64,000 nucleotides of DNA from Butyrivibrio sp. AC2005 (GTDB lineage Bacteria; Bacillota; Clostridia; Lachnospirales; Lachnospiraceae): the NCBI RefSeq assembly GCF_000424145.1, contig NZ_AUJI01000010.1:124001-188000 (forward strand), read 5' to 3'. Position 1 is the stretch's first letter. Every line of letters starts with the position of its first letter. A program made the translations under genes and the position numbers. This document shows, piece by piece, positions 17,609 through 27,450 of this stretch. The notes beneath the pieces are model-generated. The model did no database searches, had not been told where the DNA came from, and worked only from the letters and a program-made list of their open reading frames with translations.

Positions 17609-18436
17609 TTATCTCTTAAGTCCGTTTGCTGTCTGCATCATTTCATCGGTAGTAGTAATAGCCGTTGAGTTCATCTCATAAGCTCTCTGCGCAACAATCA
17701 GGTTAACCATCTCTGTTGCCACATTAACATTTGATCCCTCGAGATATCCCTGAACTACTGTACTTCTTCTGATTCCCTGAGTTGTAGCCTCCGGAAGAGC
17801 TGCACCTGATGCCATGGTCTGCATAAAGCTTGTATCACCGATTCTTTCCAGACCTTCAGCATTTCTAAACTGGAAAAGTGCTATTGTTCCGATGTCCTGT
17901 CTCTCCTGGTTAGCATCCAGATAATACAGGTTTCCGTCAGCATCACAGGTAATATCTGATGCCTTAACTGTCTCATCGTTAACTACAAGAGCGTTACCAT
18001 CGACACCCAGTACCGGATTACCCTCAGAGGTTGTAAGCTCAAGTGTATTCTGATCTGTAAGAGCCCATACAAAGTTACCGTTTCTGGTATATCTGATATT
18101 ATTCTGGTTCAAATCCTGTGCATCTGTAGAATATGCAAAGAATCCGTCTCCCTGAATAGCAAATGCAGAACTTGAATCATTATCCTGCAAATTACCCTGT
18201 GTAAAAAACTGATTTATAGAGGATACTCTAACACCAAGTCCCACATCTGAATTAACAGGTGAACCGGTAGTCTGCACTGTCTTTGTTTTCAGCTCCTGAT
18301 ACAGAAGTGATTTAAACTTTGCACTCTGTGCCTTATAACCTGCTGAATTAACATTAGCGAGGTTGTTCGCTATGGTGTCTACATTTGTCTGCTGAGCATT
18401 CATTCCGGATGCTGCTGTCCATAAGCTTCTTACCAT
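17609..18436 (-). CDS. flhP: Flagellar rod/hook-basal body protein, FlgG/FlhP type
   Basis: A 275-residue axial rod protein. The N-terminus has the conserved TAASGMNAQQTNVDTIANN and LANVNSAGYK, the centre FAIQGDGFFAYSTDAQD and RYTRNGNFVW, and the C-terminus VVQGYLEGSNVNVATEMVNL with IVAQRAYEMNS, all signatures of the FlgG family. The neighbour order MreB/Mbl, FlhO, FlhP is that of Bacillus, so FlhP is the best name; FlgG is the general family. It is exported by the flagellar type III system and forms the distal rod. A separate sigma-28-like promoter lies just upstream in the gap to the previous gene. Confidence 0.9.
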   Translation of the reverse strand: MVRSLWTAASGMNAQQTNVDTIANNLANVNSAGYKAQSAKFKSLLYQELKTKTVQTTGSPVNSDVGLGVRVSSINQFFTQGNLQDNDSSSAFAIQGDGFFAYSTDAQDLNQNNIRYTRNGNFVWALTDQNTLELTTSEGNPVLGVDGNALVVNDETVKASDITCDADGNLYYLDANQERQDIGTIALFQFRNAEGLERIGDTSFMQTMASGAALPEATTQGIRRSTVVQGYLEGSNVNVATEMVNLIVAQRAYEMNSTAITTTDEMMQTANGLKR

Positions 18437-18479
18437 AAAATACCTCCTAGCGATTAAAAACCATACTTCGGCAATTAAT

Positions 18480-18507
18480 ATATCGGCTGCTTAGTTCTTA
18501 AAATTTA
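18480..18507 (-). promoter_or_regulatory. Sigma-28 (SigD) type promoter ahead of flhP
   Basis: On the minus strand TAAA (18504-18507) is followed after 16 bases by GCCGATAT (18480-18487). This matches the SigD consensus TAAA-N15/16-GCCGATAT at every position. It lies in the 88-base gap between flhO and flhP, about 45 bases before the flhP start. Confidence 0.85.
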
Positions 18508-18524
18508 GACCTAAGCGTTATGGT

Positions 18525-19385
18525 TTACTGAACTTTTCCAAGCTGATTAACTGCTATATCTATTGTATCATCTTCTGCCTGCATTGCCTTGGAATTAGTT
18601 TCATAATTTCTCTGAATCGAAATTATATTTACCATCTGGTCTACAACACTGACATTAGATGACTCAAGGTACCCCTGATTAACAGTTGCGTTGGCTTCAG
18701 CAGCTGTTGTGGAAATCACCTGCGCCCCACCATCACCTATGATAAAAGCATTATCCTGATATCTCTGCAAAAGCTGAGGTGAATCAAATCGTGCAACCTG
18801 TATTGTCGCAACTTCATTTAGATTTTGAACAATTCTGCCATCCTGCATAATTGTTGAATCCATTGATGGATCAATCTGAATGGGATTATTATTGACATCC
18901 AGGACATAATTACCCTCGCTGGTGACCATATAGCCCTCCTGCGTCAGGGTAAAATTACCGTCTCTGGTATATTTGATAAGCTGTCCTCCGCCATCAGGGT
19001 CATCTGAGGCGAAAGAGGTAGCAAAGAAAGCATTGCCACCTGCGCCCATATTATCTTTAACCGATTGGTCATCGACATTCGGAAGTCCGTTATTAAGAGC
19101 AACATCATAGGTCTGACCTGTCTGTCTAAGGGCTCCCTGTTCGAAGTTAGTATATGATCCCGCAAGCTTTACACCCGGATTCATGAGGCCAAGTCTTCTG
19201 GCAGTCCAGGGCGCATCGGAATAGTCCTTGATCTTCAATCCCAGAAGATCACGAAACGATTGGCTCACCGAACGTTCTTCCTTAAAACCCGTGGAATTCA
19301 CATTGGCGAGATTGTTCGTCTGGATATCCATGCGTTTCTGCTCGTTTACCATTCCTGTGTACGCGGTGTAAAGACCTTTAACCAT
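18525..19385 (-). CDS. flhO: Flagellar rod protein, FlgF/FlhO type
   Basis: A 286-residue rod protein of the FlgF/FlgG family. Visible are GLYTAYTGMVNEQKRMDIQT followed by NNLANVNSTGFKEE, a middle segment with KYTRDGNFTLTQEGYMVTS, and the C-terminal QGYLESSNVSVVDQMVNII with SIQRNYETNSKAMQ. A longer insertion around residues 50-110 distinguishes it from FlhP. It starts 33 bases after mbl and belongs to the same transcription unit, matching Bacillus mbl-flhO-flhP. It forms part of the proximal rod of the flagellum. Confidence 0.88.
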   Translation of the reverse strand: MVKGLYTAYTGMVNEQKRMDIQTNNLANVNSTGFKEERSVSQSFRDLLGLKIKDYSDAPWTARRLGLMNPGVKLAGSYTNFEQGALRQTGQTYDVALNNGLPNVDDQSVKDNMGAGGNAFFATSFASDDPDGGGQLIKYTRDGNFTLTQEGYMVTSEGNYVLDVNNNPIQIDPSMDSTIMQDGRIVQNLNEVATIQVARFDSPQLLQRYQDNAFIIGDGGAQVISTTAAEANATVNQGYLESSNVSVVDQMVNIISIQRNYETNSKAMQAEDDTIDIAVNQLGKVQ

Positions 19386-19418
19386 ATACTATCCCCTATC
19401 TGATTTTTTATTAAGAGA

Positions 19419-20411
19419 TTACACTTCGCGATATCCTGCAAGGAACTCTACATATCTGCCGGTTCCGATAGCAACTGCTGTCATGGGATCCTCCGCAGTT
19501 ACTGTATTGATGCCTGTCTTTGATGCAATCAGGTCATCCAGTCCGCGAAGAAGGCTGCCGCCACCTGTAAGAACTATTCCTCTGTCTGCGATATCCGCTG
19601 CAAGTTCCGGAGGAGTTTTCTCAAGTACGCCATGAATAGCTTCTACTATCTGCGCTGTAGTCTCACGCAAAGCCTCTTCAGTTTCCTCTGAGGACACCTT
19701 AACCGTCTTGGGAAGACCCGTTACAAGGTTACGTCCTCTGACATCCATATAATCAGCCTCAGCTCTGGGATAAGCCGCACCAATCTTAATCTTAATATCC
19801 TCGGCAGTTCTCTCACCGATAAGGAGATTGTGCTTCTTACGCATATATCTGACTATAGCTTCATCAAAATCATCGCCCGCGATCTTAACAGATGTGCTGA
19901 CAACAGTTCCTCCAAGAGAGATAACGGCGATATCAGATGTACCACCACCTATATCAACAATCATATTGCCGCAAGGCTTTGTAATATCTATTCCTGCACC
20001 GATGGCAGCCGCGATAGGTTCCTCAATAATACGAACATCTCTGGCACCTGCCATAAGGGTAGCATCCTCAACCGCCTTACGCTCTACCTCTGTTACTCCA
20101 CTGGGTACGCAAACAGCTATAAGAGGCTTACGGAATGTTCTGTGTCCAATCGCCTTGGTGATGAAATACTTCATCATCTGCTCGGTTACCTTGTAATCTG
20201 AAATAACACCCTGTCTAAGAGGTCTAACCGCTACAATGTTACCGGGTGTACGGCCAAGCATAAGTCTTGCATCTTCACCAATGGCTTTGATCTTCTCTGT
20301 ATCCCTGTCATACGCCACAACTGAGGGCTCTTTTAAGACAACACCCTTACCACGGATGTAAACAAGGATACTTGCTGTTCCTAAATCAATACCTATGTCT
20401 GTATACTGCAT
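19419..20411 (-). CDS. mbl: Rod-shape protein MreB/Mbl
   Basis: A 330-residue actin-like filament protein that organises cell-wall elongation. Phosphate-1 loop DIGIDLGTASILVY, connect-1 VPSGVTEVERKAVEDAT, phosphate-2 MIVDIGGGTSDIAVISLGG and adenosine loop IVLTGGGSLLRGLDDLI are all intact, and EEPIAAAIGAGIDI is the family hallmark. The gene lies just ahead of flhO and flhP, the place of mbl in Bacillus, which is why I use that name; MreB cannot be excluded. Ribosome site AAAGGGG precedes the ATG. Two promoter candidates lie upstream: a sigma-A like one and a sigma-28 one. Confidence 0.93.
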   Translation of the reverse strand: MQYTDIGIDLGTASILVYIRGKGVVLKEPSVVAYDRDTEKIKAIGEDARLMLGRTPGNIVAVRPLRQGVISDYKVTEQMMKYFITKAIGHRTFRKPLIAVCVPSGVTEVERKAVEDATLMAGARDVRIIEEPIAAAIGAGIDITKPCGNMIVDIGGGTSDIAVISLGGTVVSTSVKIAGDDFDEAIVRYMRKKHNLLIGERTAEDIKIKIGAAYPRAEADYMDVRGRNLVTGLPKTVKVSSEETEEALRETTAQIVEAIHGVLEKTPPELAADIADRGIVLTGGGSLLRGLDDLIASKTGINTVTAEDPMTAVAIGTGRYVEFLAGYREV

Positions 20412-20495
20412 GAAATCTATTACCCCTTTCTGGAAATAAGGCTAAGAGCGCATAGTCGCTCACATTAACTATTATAAAGATATAATTCATTAAGC

Positions 20496-20524
20496 ATTAT
20501 AAACCAATAGGGCAATATTTGAAA
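20496..20524 (-). promoter_or_regulatory. Sigma-A like promoter ahead of mbl
   Basis: TTTCAA (20519-20524) and TATAAT (20496-20501) are spaced by 17 bases on the minus strand, about 85 bases before the mbl start. A perfect -10 and fair -35 make it a likely housekeeping promoter, separate from the sigma-28 site further upstream. Confidence 0.6.
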
Positions 20525-20569
20525 CACAAAATAACAAATTTTTCATGTGCCACATTCGCGTCATAAGAT

Positions 20570-20597
20570 ATATCGGCAGCACTTTATAAAAACTTTA
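20570..20597 (-). promoter_or_regulatory. Sigma-28 (SigD) type promoter ahead of mbl-flhO-flhP
   Basis: TAAA (20594-20597), a 16-base spacer, and GCCGATAT (20570-20577) on the minus strand give the same perfect SigD match as the site before flhP. It lies between uvrA and mbl and would put mbl transcription partly under flagellar control. Confidence 0.8.
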
Positions 20598-20617
20598 TAC
20601 TTTTTTGCAAAATTTTT

Positions 20618-23515
20618 TTATTTTTTCTCAAGCATCTTTTTAATATATGCCCCGGTATATGACTCCTTACACTTTGCGACCTGCTCCGGCGTGCCCTGAG
20701 TAACCACTGTTCCACCTCCGGAGCCTCCTTCCGGTCCCATATCAATGATATAATCACCTGTCTTTATAACGTCCAGGTTATGCTCTATAACAACCACAGT
20801 ATTCCCTGCATCCACAAGCTCGTGAAGTATTTTCACCAGCTTCTGTACATCTGCAAAATGGAGTCCGGTGGTCGGCTCATCAAGAATATAAATTGTTTTC
20901 CCGGTACTTGCTCTTGAAAGCTCGGTTGCAAGTTTAATTCTCTGTGCTTCACCTCCGGAAAGCTCTGTTGAAGGCTGTCCCAGCTTTACATATCCCAGTC
21001 CCACATCGTACAAGGTCTTGATTTTTCTCTTTATAGTCTTAATGTTTTCAAAAAACGGCAGTGCTTCCTCAACAGTCATGTTCAGCACATCATAAATATT
21101 TTTCCCTTTATAATGAACCTCAAGCGTCTCTCTGTTGTATCTCTTTCCTCCGCAGACTTCACATGGAACGTAAACGTCCGGCAGGAAATGCATCTCTATC
21201 TTGATGATGCCGTCTCCGCCACAGGCTTCACATCTTCCTCCCTTAACATTAAAGGAAAATCTTCCCTTCTTGTAGCCTCTGGTTTTGGCATCAGGGGTTC
21301 CCGCAAAAAGATCCCTTATCATATCAAACACACCTGTATAGGTTGCGGGGTTTGACCTTGGCGTTCTGCCTATCGGGGACTGATCTATGGCAATCACCTT
21401 ATCAAGCTGCTCTATTCCTTCTATTCCTTTATGCTTTCCCGGGATGCACCTTGCCCTGTTTAAATCTCTCTCAAGATGCTTATATAATATTTCATTTACC
21501 AGAGAACTTTTACCGGATCCTGATACACCCGTAACTATTGTAAGAACGCCAAGGGGGAATTTTACATCTATATTCTTAAGATTGTTTTCTTCCGCTCCTT
21601 TTACCTTTAGCCATCCTGTGGGTTTTCTTCTGTGGTCAGGAACTGCTATTTTAAGCTTACCCGATAGATACTGGCCGGTAATTGATTCCTTTACCTGCAT
21701 TATCTCCTCAGCTGTACCCGCAGCAACAATCTCTCCTCCATGGGCACCGGCACCCGGACCTACGTCCACAATATAGTCCGCAGCCCTCATGGTATCCTCA
21801 TCATGCTCGACCACTATAAGAGTATTGCCAAGATCCCGCAGGTTTTTCAGCGTATTAAGCAGCTTATCGTTATCCCTTTGATGGAGACCTATACTCGGCT
21901 CATCCAATATGTAGCATACCCCGCAAAGCCCCGATCCGATCTGGGTTGCAAGTCTTATTCGCTGAGCCTCACCTCCGGACAATGTTCCTGTCGCTCTGGA
22001 CAGGGAGAGATAATCAAGTCCGACATCAATAAGAAATCCGACTCTGGCTCTGATTTCCTTGAGAACCTGCGCTCCGATCAGCTCCTGCTGTTTGGTAAGC
22101 TTAAGCCCTTCAAGATATTCGTGTAACTCTCCTATGGATATGGAGGTTATCTCAAATATATTCTTGTCATCAATTGTAACTGCAAGTGAATCAGCCTTCA
22201 GTCTCTGTCCTTTACATGCAGGACAGGGGGTAATTCTCATATACTGCTCATATTCAGCCTTCTGATTTTCGGAAAATGTTTCCCTGTATCTCTGCTCTAC
22301 ATTTTTGATCAAACCGTCAAAGGTTATAGGATATCTGCCTTCACCGCGCTGGCCTGAATAGGCAACCGTAACTTCCCTGTCAGCCCCGTGTACAAGCATG
22401 TTTCTCACTTTAGGAGTCAGCTTTTCAAAAGGTGTATCCAGACTGAATTTATATTCCTTGGCGAGAGCCCTGAGTACAGCATTGGAAAAACTGCCTTCCT
22501 TATTGGAAGACTGCCATCCCATTACCTGAAAACATCCTTCATTTATGGAAAGGGATTTATCAGGAATCATAAGATCTTCATCGAATTCCATCTTGTATCC
22601 CAGACCTGTACACTCAGGGCATGCACCAAAGGGATTATTAAAGGAAAAGCTTCTGGGTTCAATCTCTGAGATACTGACTCCGCAATCAGGACACGCAAAG
22701 CTCTGGCTAAAGTTCATTGGCTTTCCGTCAATAACATCCACAGTCAGAAGCCCTTCCGCAAGATTAAGAGCACTCTCAATAGAATCTGTAAGTCGTCCTC
22801 TAAGCTCATCCGTATCTTCCCTTATAACCAGTCTGTCCACAATTATTTCAATATTATGCTTGATGTTTTTATCAAGCTTAATCTCTTCGGAAAGATCATA
22901 CTGGCTGTCATCTATCCTTACACGGACAAATCCCGCTCTCTTAGCTCTATCCAGAACCTTGGCATGTTCTCCCTTTCTTCCTCTTACAACAGGTGCAAGA
23001 ATCTGAAATCTGGTACCCACGGGAAGCGACAGAATCTGATCAGCCATCTCATCAACTGTCTGTCTTCTGATCTCACGCCCGCAATTAGGACAATGCGGAA
23101 CACCTATACGTGCATACAGAAGTCTGAAATGGTCATATATCTCCGTGACTGTTCCGACAGTTGATCTGGGGTTCCTGTTTGTCGACTTCTGATCAATGGA
23201 AATCGTCGGTGACAGGCCTTCTATTTTTTCAACGTCAGGCTTATCCATCTGTCCCAGGAACATTCTTGCATAAGAGGATAGAGATTCCATATATCTTCTC
23301 TGTCCCTCTGCAAAAATTGTATCGAAGGCGAGCGATGATTTTCCGGATCCGGACAGTCCGGTAAAAACAGTTAATGTATCCCTTGGGATATTGACTTTGA
23401 TGTGCTTTAAATTATGCTCATTTGCTCCGCGGACACGGATGTAATCGTGGATGTCTTCGGAGAGAATCTTCTTTGCGGTTGTATTTTCTTTAGTAAAGTG
23501 TGTTGTTTCTGTCAT
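20618..23515 (-). CDS. uvrA: Excinuclease ABC subunit A
   Basis: A 965-residue damage-recognition ATPase of nucleotide excision repair. Two ABC modules are visible, with [13 protein letters not shown] and [13 protein letters not shown] as Walker A loops, two LSGGEAQRI signatures, and zinc fingers including [14 protein letters not shown]...[25 protein letters not shown] and the conserved [19 protein letters not shown] are diagnostic. The ATG at 23515 has no ribosome site of its own; the only purine-rich block is GGATGAGGG, nine bases upstream, which is the end of a dispersed repeat lying between uvrB and uvrA. It is co-directional with uvrB and probably co-transcribed through the repeat. Confidence 0.97.
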   Translation of the reverse strand: MTETTHFTKENTTAKKILSEDIHDYIRVRGANEHNLKHIKVNIPRDTLTVFTGLSGSGKSSLAFDTIFAEGQRRYMESLSSYARMFLGQMDKPDVEKIEGLSPTISIDQKSTNRNPRSTVGTVTEIYDHFRLLYARIGVPHCPNCGREIRRQTVDEMADQILSLPVGTRFQILAPVVRGRKGEHAKVLDRAKRAGFVRVRIDDSQYDLSEEIKLDKNIKHNIEIIVDRLVIREDTDELRGRLTDSIESALNLAEGLLTVDVIDGKPMNFSQSFACPDCGVSISEIEPRSFSFNNPFGACPECTGLGYKMEFDEDLMIPDKSLSINEGCFQVMGWQSSNKEGSFSNAVLRALAKEYKFSLDTPFEKLTPKVRNMLVHGADREVTVAYSGQRGEGRYPITFDGLIKNVEQRYRETFSENQKAEYEQYMRITPCPACKGQRLKADSLAVTIDDKNIFEITSISIGELHEYLEGLKLTKQQELIGAQVLKEIRARVGFLIDVGLDYLSLSRATGTLSGGEAQRIRLATQIGSGLCGVCYILDEPSIGLHQRDNDKLLNTLKNLRDLGNTLIVVEHDEDTMRAADYIVDVGPGAGAHGGEIVAAGTAEEIMQVKESITGQYLSGKLKIAVPDHRRKPTGWLKVKGAEENNLKNIDVKFPLGVLTIVTGVSGSGKSSLVNEILYKHLERDLNRARCIPGKHKGIEGIEQLDKVIAIDQSPIGRTPRSNPATYTGVFDMIRDLFAGTPDAKTRGYKKGRFSFNVKGGRCEACGGDGIIKIEMHFLPDVYVPCEVCGGKRYNRETLEVHYKGKNIYDVLNMTVEEALPFFENIKTIKRKIKTLYDVGLGYVKLGQPSTELSGGEAQRIKLATELSRASTGKTIYILDEPTTGLHFADVQKLVKILHELVDAGNTVVVIEHNLDVIKTGDYIIDMGPEGGSGGGTVVTQGTPEQVAKCKESYTGAYIKKMLEKK

Positions 23516-23524
23516 TTGTATTTG

Positions 23525-23676
23525 CCCTCATCCGTCAGCTTCGCTGACACCTTCCCCCAGAGGGGGAAGGCTTTAACATTACCTATCCTACCCCTCAGGG
23601 ATAGACATTATTTTCTTTACCCTTATCCTGCCTTCCCCCTCTGGGGGAAGGTGTCAGCGAAGCTGACGGATGAGGG
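23525..23676. repeat. Head-to-head pair of the dispersed two-hairpin repeat between uvrB and uvrA
   Basis: Two 47-base copies of the same repeat lie in opposite orientation (23525-23571 and 23630-23676) and are near-perfect inverted arms around a 58-base centre that itself holds a small CTATCC/GGATAG dyad. Each arm contains CCTTCCCCC-AGA-GGGGGAAGG and GTCAGC-GAA-GCTGAC stems and ends in GGATGAGGG. One end abuts the uvrB stop codon, the other provides the uvrA ribosome site. Confidence 0.9.
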
Positions 23677-25671
23677 TTATTTTCCTCCGATAACCTCAAG
23701 CAAATGCTTCTTCAGATCAATCATCTGATCCCTGAGCATGGCTGCCGTCTCAAAATCAAGCTCAGTAGCAGCACGTTTCATACGCTTCTCAACATCAGCA
23801 ATTACCTTCTCAAGCTCCTTCTTATCCATTGATTCAGGATCTTTTTCAAACTGAACCTCCTGCTTAGCAACAGCCTTGGTAACACTTATAAGATCACGTA
23901 CAGCCTTGCGAATAGTCTGAGGAGTTATTCCATGCTCTTCATTGTATGCCTGCTGAATCTTCCTCCTGCGCTCGGTTATCTCAATGGCATTTTTCATTGA
24001 ATCGGTCATGTTGTCAGCGTACATGATTACATGTCCGTCAGCATTTCTCGCAGCTCTTCCGATAGTCTGGATTAGCGATGTCTCGGATCTGAGGAATCCC
24101 TCTTTGTCAGCATCGATTATTGCCACAAGGGAAATCTCAGGAATATCAAGACCCTCTCTGAGAAGATTGATTCCCACAAGCACATCAAAAACATCAAGTC
24201 GCATATCGCGTATTATCTGTGCTCTCTCCAAGGTATCTATATCCGAATGCATGTATTTAACTCTTATACCGGTCTCAGCAAGATATTCTGTCAGATCCTC
24301 CGCCATCTTTTTGGTAAGGGTTGTAATAAGCACCTTGCTGTTCTTAGCAGTCTCCTTGTTTATCTCCGTAATAAGGTCATCAATCTGTCCCTCAACCGGT
24401 CTGACGGAAATCTCAGGATCAAGCAGTCCTGTAGGTCGTATTATCTGTTCAGCTCTTAAAAGCTCATGTTCTGCCTCGTATGGGCCGGGAGTAGCAGAGC
24501 AAAACAGCATCTGGTCAATATGTGTCTCAAACTCCTCAAAGTTAAGCGGTCTGTTATCCAGTGCAGAGGGCAGTCTGAACCCGTAATCTACCAGAGTAGT
24601 CTTACGCGATCTGTCGCCATGATACATAGCGCCTATCTGCGGGATAGTCATATGTGACTCATCCACAATTATCAGAAATTCTCCGTCAAAGAAGTCCATC
24701 AGCGTGAGCGGCGGTTCCCCGGGCTTGGCAAAATTAAGATGTCTTGAATAATTCTCAATACCTGAACAGAATCCCGTTTCACGCATCATCTCAACATCAA
24801 AGTTAGTGCGCTCTGCGATTCTCTGTGCCTCAATGAGCTTATCTTCACTCTTAAAAAACTTAACCTGCTCATCAAGCTCAGCTTCAATATTCTGACAGGC
24901 AAGATTTATCTTTTCCTGCGGAACCACATAATGAGAAGCAGGATAAATCATAACGTGTGACAGCTCATTTTTAATAGTTCCCGTCACAGGCTCAACCTCA
25001 CAGATTCTGTCTATCTCATCGCCAAAAAGCTCTATACGGATGAGATAATCATCAGCCTGGGCAGGAAAAACCTCAATCGTATCCCCTCTGACGCGAAAAT
25101 TACATCTGCCAACATCAAGATCATTTCTTGTATACTGAATAGCTACAAGATCCTTAAGAATCTGGTCCCGGCTTCTCTCCATGCCCGGCCTTAATGATAT
25201 TGACATCCCCTTGAATTCATCCGGACTACCCAACCCATAAATGCATGACACACTGGCAACAACAATAACATCCCTTCTCTCGGTAAGAGATGCTGTCGCA
25301 GAGAGTCTCAGCTTGTCTATCTCATCATTTATCGCCGAGTCCTTGGCAATATAGGTATCAGTCTGAGGTACATACGCCTCGGGCTGATAGTAGTCATAGT
25401 AGGATACAAAATATTCAACCGCATTATTTGGAAAAAATTCCTTAAACTCACCATACAGCTGCCCCGCAAGAGTCTTATTATGACTTATTACAAGGGTTGG
25501 TTTGTTCAAGGCCTGTATTACATTTGCCATGGCAAATGTTTTTCCCGATCCGGTAACTCCCTGCAGAGTCTCAAACTGATTCCCGCTCTTAAATCCGTTA
25601 ACAAGTTTTTCTATAGCCTGCGGCTGGTCTCCGGTGGGCTTATACTCTGATTTCAGTTCAAAATGATCCAT
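23677..25671 (-). CDS. uvrB: Excinuclease ABC subunit B
   Basis: A 664-residue UvrB that receives damaged DNA from UvrA and recruits Uvr[15 protein letters not shown] is the Walker A motif, the beta-hairpin is [29 protein letters not shown] holds the DEAD-like box, LREGLDIPE and [11 protein letters not shown] are helicase motifs V and VI, and the C-terminal UVR motif ([20 protein letters not shown]) binds UvrC. It has a clear AAAGGAAAA ribosome site. A near-consensus LexA box overlaps its start region, so SOS control is likely. The stop codon touches the inverted repeat leading to uvrA. Confidence 0.97.
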   Translation of the reverse strand: MDHFELKSEYKPTGDQPQAIEKLVNGFKSGNQFETLQGVTGSGKTFAMANVIQALNKPTLVISHNKTLAGQLYGEFKEFFPNNAVEYFVSYYDYYQPEAYVPQTDTYIAKDSAINDEIDKLRLSATASLTERRDVIVVASVSCIYGLGSPDEFKGMSISLRPGMERSRDQILKDLVAIQYTRNDLDVGRCNFRVRGDTIEVFPAQADDYLIRIELFGDEIDRICEVEPVTGTIKNELSHVMIYPASHYVVPQEKINLACQNIEAELDEQVKFFKSEDKLIEAQRIAERTNFDVEMMRETGFCSGIENYSRHLNFAKPGEPPLTLMDFFDGEFLIIVDESHMTIPQIGAMYHGDRSRKTTLVDYGFRLPSALDNRPLNFEEFETHIDQMLFCSATPGPYEAEHELLRAEQIIRPTGLLDPEISVRPVEGQIDDLITEINKETAKNSKVLITTLTKKMAEDLTEYLAETGIRVKYMHSDIDTLERAQIIRDMRLDVFDVLVGINLLREGLDIPEISLVAIIDADKEGFLRSETSLIQTIGRAARNADGHVIMYADNMTDSMKNAIEITERRRKIQQAYNEEHGITPQTIRKAVRDLISVTKAVAKQEVQFEKDPESMDKKELEKVIADVEKRMKRAATELDFETAAMLRDQMIDLKKHLLEVIGGK

Positions 25672-25691
25672 GAATTTTCCTTTTCATCTTC

Positions 25692-25705
25692 CGAACATAT
25701 TTTCG
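25692..25705 (-). promoter_or_regulatory. LexA (SOS) box upstream of uvrB
   Basis: On the minus strand CGAAAATATGTTCG matches 13 of 14 positions of the Gram-positive LexA/DinR consensus CGAACRNRYGTTYG. It lies just downstream of the -10 element of the uvrB promoter, a position suited to repression. uvrBA is a known SOS operon in Bacillus. Confidence 0.85.
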
Positions 25706-25715
25706 ATATCTCTTA

Positions 25716-25744
25716 ATTCTAACATATGGTTTATAAAAACTCAA
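25716..25744 (-). promoter_or_regulatory. uvrB promoter
   Basis: TTGAGT (25739-25744) and TAGAAT (25716-25721) are 17 bases apart on the minus strand, the -35 lying inside the last codons of the kinase gene. The LexA box begins ten bases downstream of the -10, around the expected transcription start. Confidence 0.7.
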
Positions 25745-26594
25745 TCGTGTCATATGTTCTTACTATATCAATAAAAACCTCGTTATTCTCCTTACATTTT
25801 CCATCTTTATAAGGAAACTTTCCCATAAACTTTTTATTAAATATTTTGATAGGAAAATTATTTTTTCTGACACTGATACTCATAAGATCTTTTCTTATAT
25901 CGTATGCGCTCAGATACCTTTCCGCACAGCTTGGCATACAGCATCTGTCCACTATTCCCTTCATTTCACCCGCAAATCTTTTTGATACTATAGCTTTACC
26001 CAAAAGCCTCTCCATAGTTTTTCCAAGCTGATAGATATCAACCTGATAGCTTTCACTCCCGAGTCCTCCATATTGTTCCGGAGCCGCATAGCTTTTCGTT
26101 CCGGCAGGAAGAGATTTTCCCTTCCGCTTATTTTCCACAGAGAAATCATCAAGTATTTCTGCAGTTCCAAAATCTATCAGATATAATCTTCCCCTATCAT
26201 CAATCATTATATTTGAAGGTTTTATATCCCTATGTATAACCGGAGGATTTAGTCCGTGCAGCCTTACAATGAGGCTGGTAATATCCACAAACAGCGACCT
26301 GAGTTCCTTTTCTGACATCTGTCGTATATCCATCGCACCAATCGTTCTTCCCGGAACAAATCCCATAACGAGCGCTCCATCTTTCTCACAAAAGTAACAG
26401 GGTGCATCCACAAAACCTGCGTCGCACAGATATTTAAGAACTCTTCCCTCATTCGTTAGCTGCATATAGGAAGCTTTGCTATTACCTGACACTCTTTTTA
26501 CAACACACTCTGTTTTATCCTTACCCAATAATCCTTTAAGGATCTCACCATTACCGCCGCTTCCAATCCTATGCGTTACATTTATTTCATACAT
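25731..26594 (-). CDS. Soluble Hanks-type serine/threonine protein kinase
   Basis: A 287-residue kinase. GSGGNGEILKG is the glycine loop, ECVVKRV carries the ATP lysine, VIHRDIKPSNIMIDD the catalytic loop, LIDFGTAEI the DFG motif, AGTKSYAAPEQYGG the activation end, and VDIYQLGKTMERLL subdomain IX. After the kinase domain only about 45 residues follow, with no membrane helix or PASTA repeats, so it is a cytosolic enzyme and not PrkC. I chose the ATG at 26594, which overlaps the end of the preceding gene by 13 bases; a TTG 14 codons earlier is also possible. It pairs with a degenerate phosphatase-like protein. Confidence 0.87.
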   Translation of the reverse strand: MYEINVTHRIGSGGNGEILKGLLGKDKTECVVKRVSGNSKASYMQLTNEGRVLKYLCDAGFVDAPCYFCEKDGALVMGFVPGRTIGAMDIRQMSEKELRSLFVDITSLIVRLHGLNPPVIHRDIKPSNIMIDDRGRLYLIDFGTAEILDDFSVENKRKGKSLPAGTKSYAAPEQYGGLGSESYQVDIYQLGKTMERLLGKAIVSKRFAGEMKGIVDRCCMPSCAERYLSAYDIRKDLMSISVRKNNFPIKIFNKKFMGKFPYKDGKCKENNEVFIDIVRTYDTIEFL

Positions 26595-27202
26595 AAAGCC
26601 GCTGCCGTTACAGGTCTCTCCTCTCCCCTGCTGCAAAGAAGCTTTTTCAGATATTCAATATTTTCCTGCATGGCCTCATTATCAACACACATCTGCGGGC
26701 AAAGTCTTTTATGCATATCAGCTCCCAGCTGTCTGTCATAAAAAGACCTGGTTCCGGCAATCAGCGTACTTCCTTCCGATAATCGTCCCGAGGCATAATA
26801 ATAATCTCCGAAATCCTCTCCTTCTTTTTCACAGATAATCTCCTCAACTCCCATTCTGCCTATCCTGACCACCTTATTTTTCCCGCGGTTCATGATGTGA
26901 TAGTTAATACCTTTTAAGACCAAAATTGTAATATCAGGCGTTGCCTTTCTATGAAAAACTCTCCCTTTTCCAAATTTGTCAAAAAGTATCGTGAGCCTGT
27001 TTTCGATATCCTCCGGCGATTTATATACCATCTTCTCAGCTGTTCGTATCACCTTATCATTTAATTTTGCATCTGATTTTTGAGCACTTAAAACCATTAC
27101 TACTACATCAGAGCGACTTTTTGTATGAATCCCTTTAACCATTAGACCATCATTATTCAATTTTTCTCCCGGCTCACGCAAAGTGGCCGCATAGTACTCC
27201 AT
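26582..27202 (-). CDS. Degenerate PP2C-like protein partnered with a kinase
   Basis: A 206-residue protein with the outline of a PP2C phosphatase but without its metal site. EKLNNDGLMVKG resembles motif I (RxxNED); where the second motif should read DGMGG it has DVVVMVLSAQKSDA; VLKGINYHIMNRGKNKVVRI takes the place of the GDSR strand; and GSTLIAGTRSFYD that of GDxLLLCSDG. All expected metal aspartates but the first seem lost, so catalysis is doubtful and a binding or regulatory role toward the overlapping kinase is likely. The assignment rests on pattern order, not on strong identity, and is tentative. It has its own AAAGGATG ribosome site and is first in the pair. Confidence 0.5.
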   Translation of the reverse strand: MEYYAATLREPGEKLNNDGLMVKGIHTKSRSDVVVMVLSAQKSDAKLNDKVIRTAEKMVYKSPEDIENRLTILFDKFGKGRVFHRKATPDITILVLKGINYHIMNRGKNKVVRIGRMGVEEIICEKEGEDFGDYYYASGRLSEGSTLIAGTRSFYDRQLGADMHKRLCPQMCVDNEAMQENIEYLKKLLCSRGEERPVTAAALCMK

Positions 27203-27377
27203 TTACTACACATCCTTTCAAATAAATATTTCAAACTTTTAATGGAATAAACATCCGGTGAAACCGGACATTGAATCAGAAATAAAAACATAAATGAATA
27301 TATCTCAGAAGATTAAATTTGTAAAGCATTTTTTCATATGGATATTTGCCAAATACTTTTTCTTATGACTTCTTGGG

Positions 27378-27420
27378 TAAAAAACAAACGGGTAGAGCTA
27401 ATTCCATTAACCTCTACCCG
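27378..27420 (-). terminator. Intrinsic terminator after ctpA
   Basis: CGGGTAGAG pairs with CTCTACCCG (27389-27420) and on the minus strand the stem is followed by UUUGUUUUUU. It closes the ftsE-ftsX-M23-ctpA operon. Confidence 0.88.
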
Positions 27421-27450
27421 CAATTGTTATATTCTGTTTATTACAAGCCC

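Noticed and set aside
23984..24586. 200-codon plus-strand frame opposite uvrB
   Set aside because: Fully inside uvrB on the other strand, low-complexity serine-rich product, no start signals.
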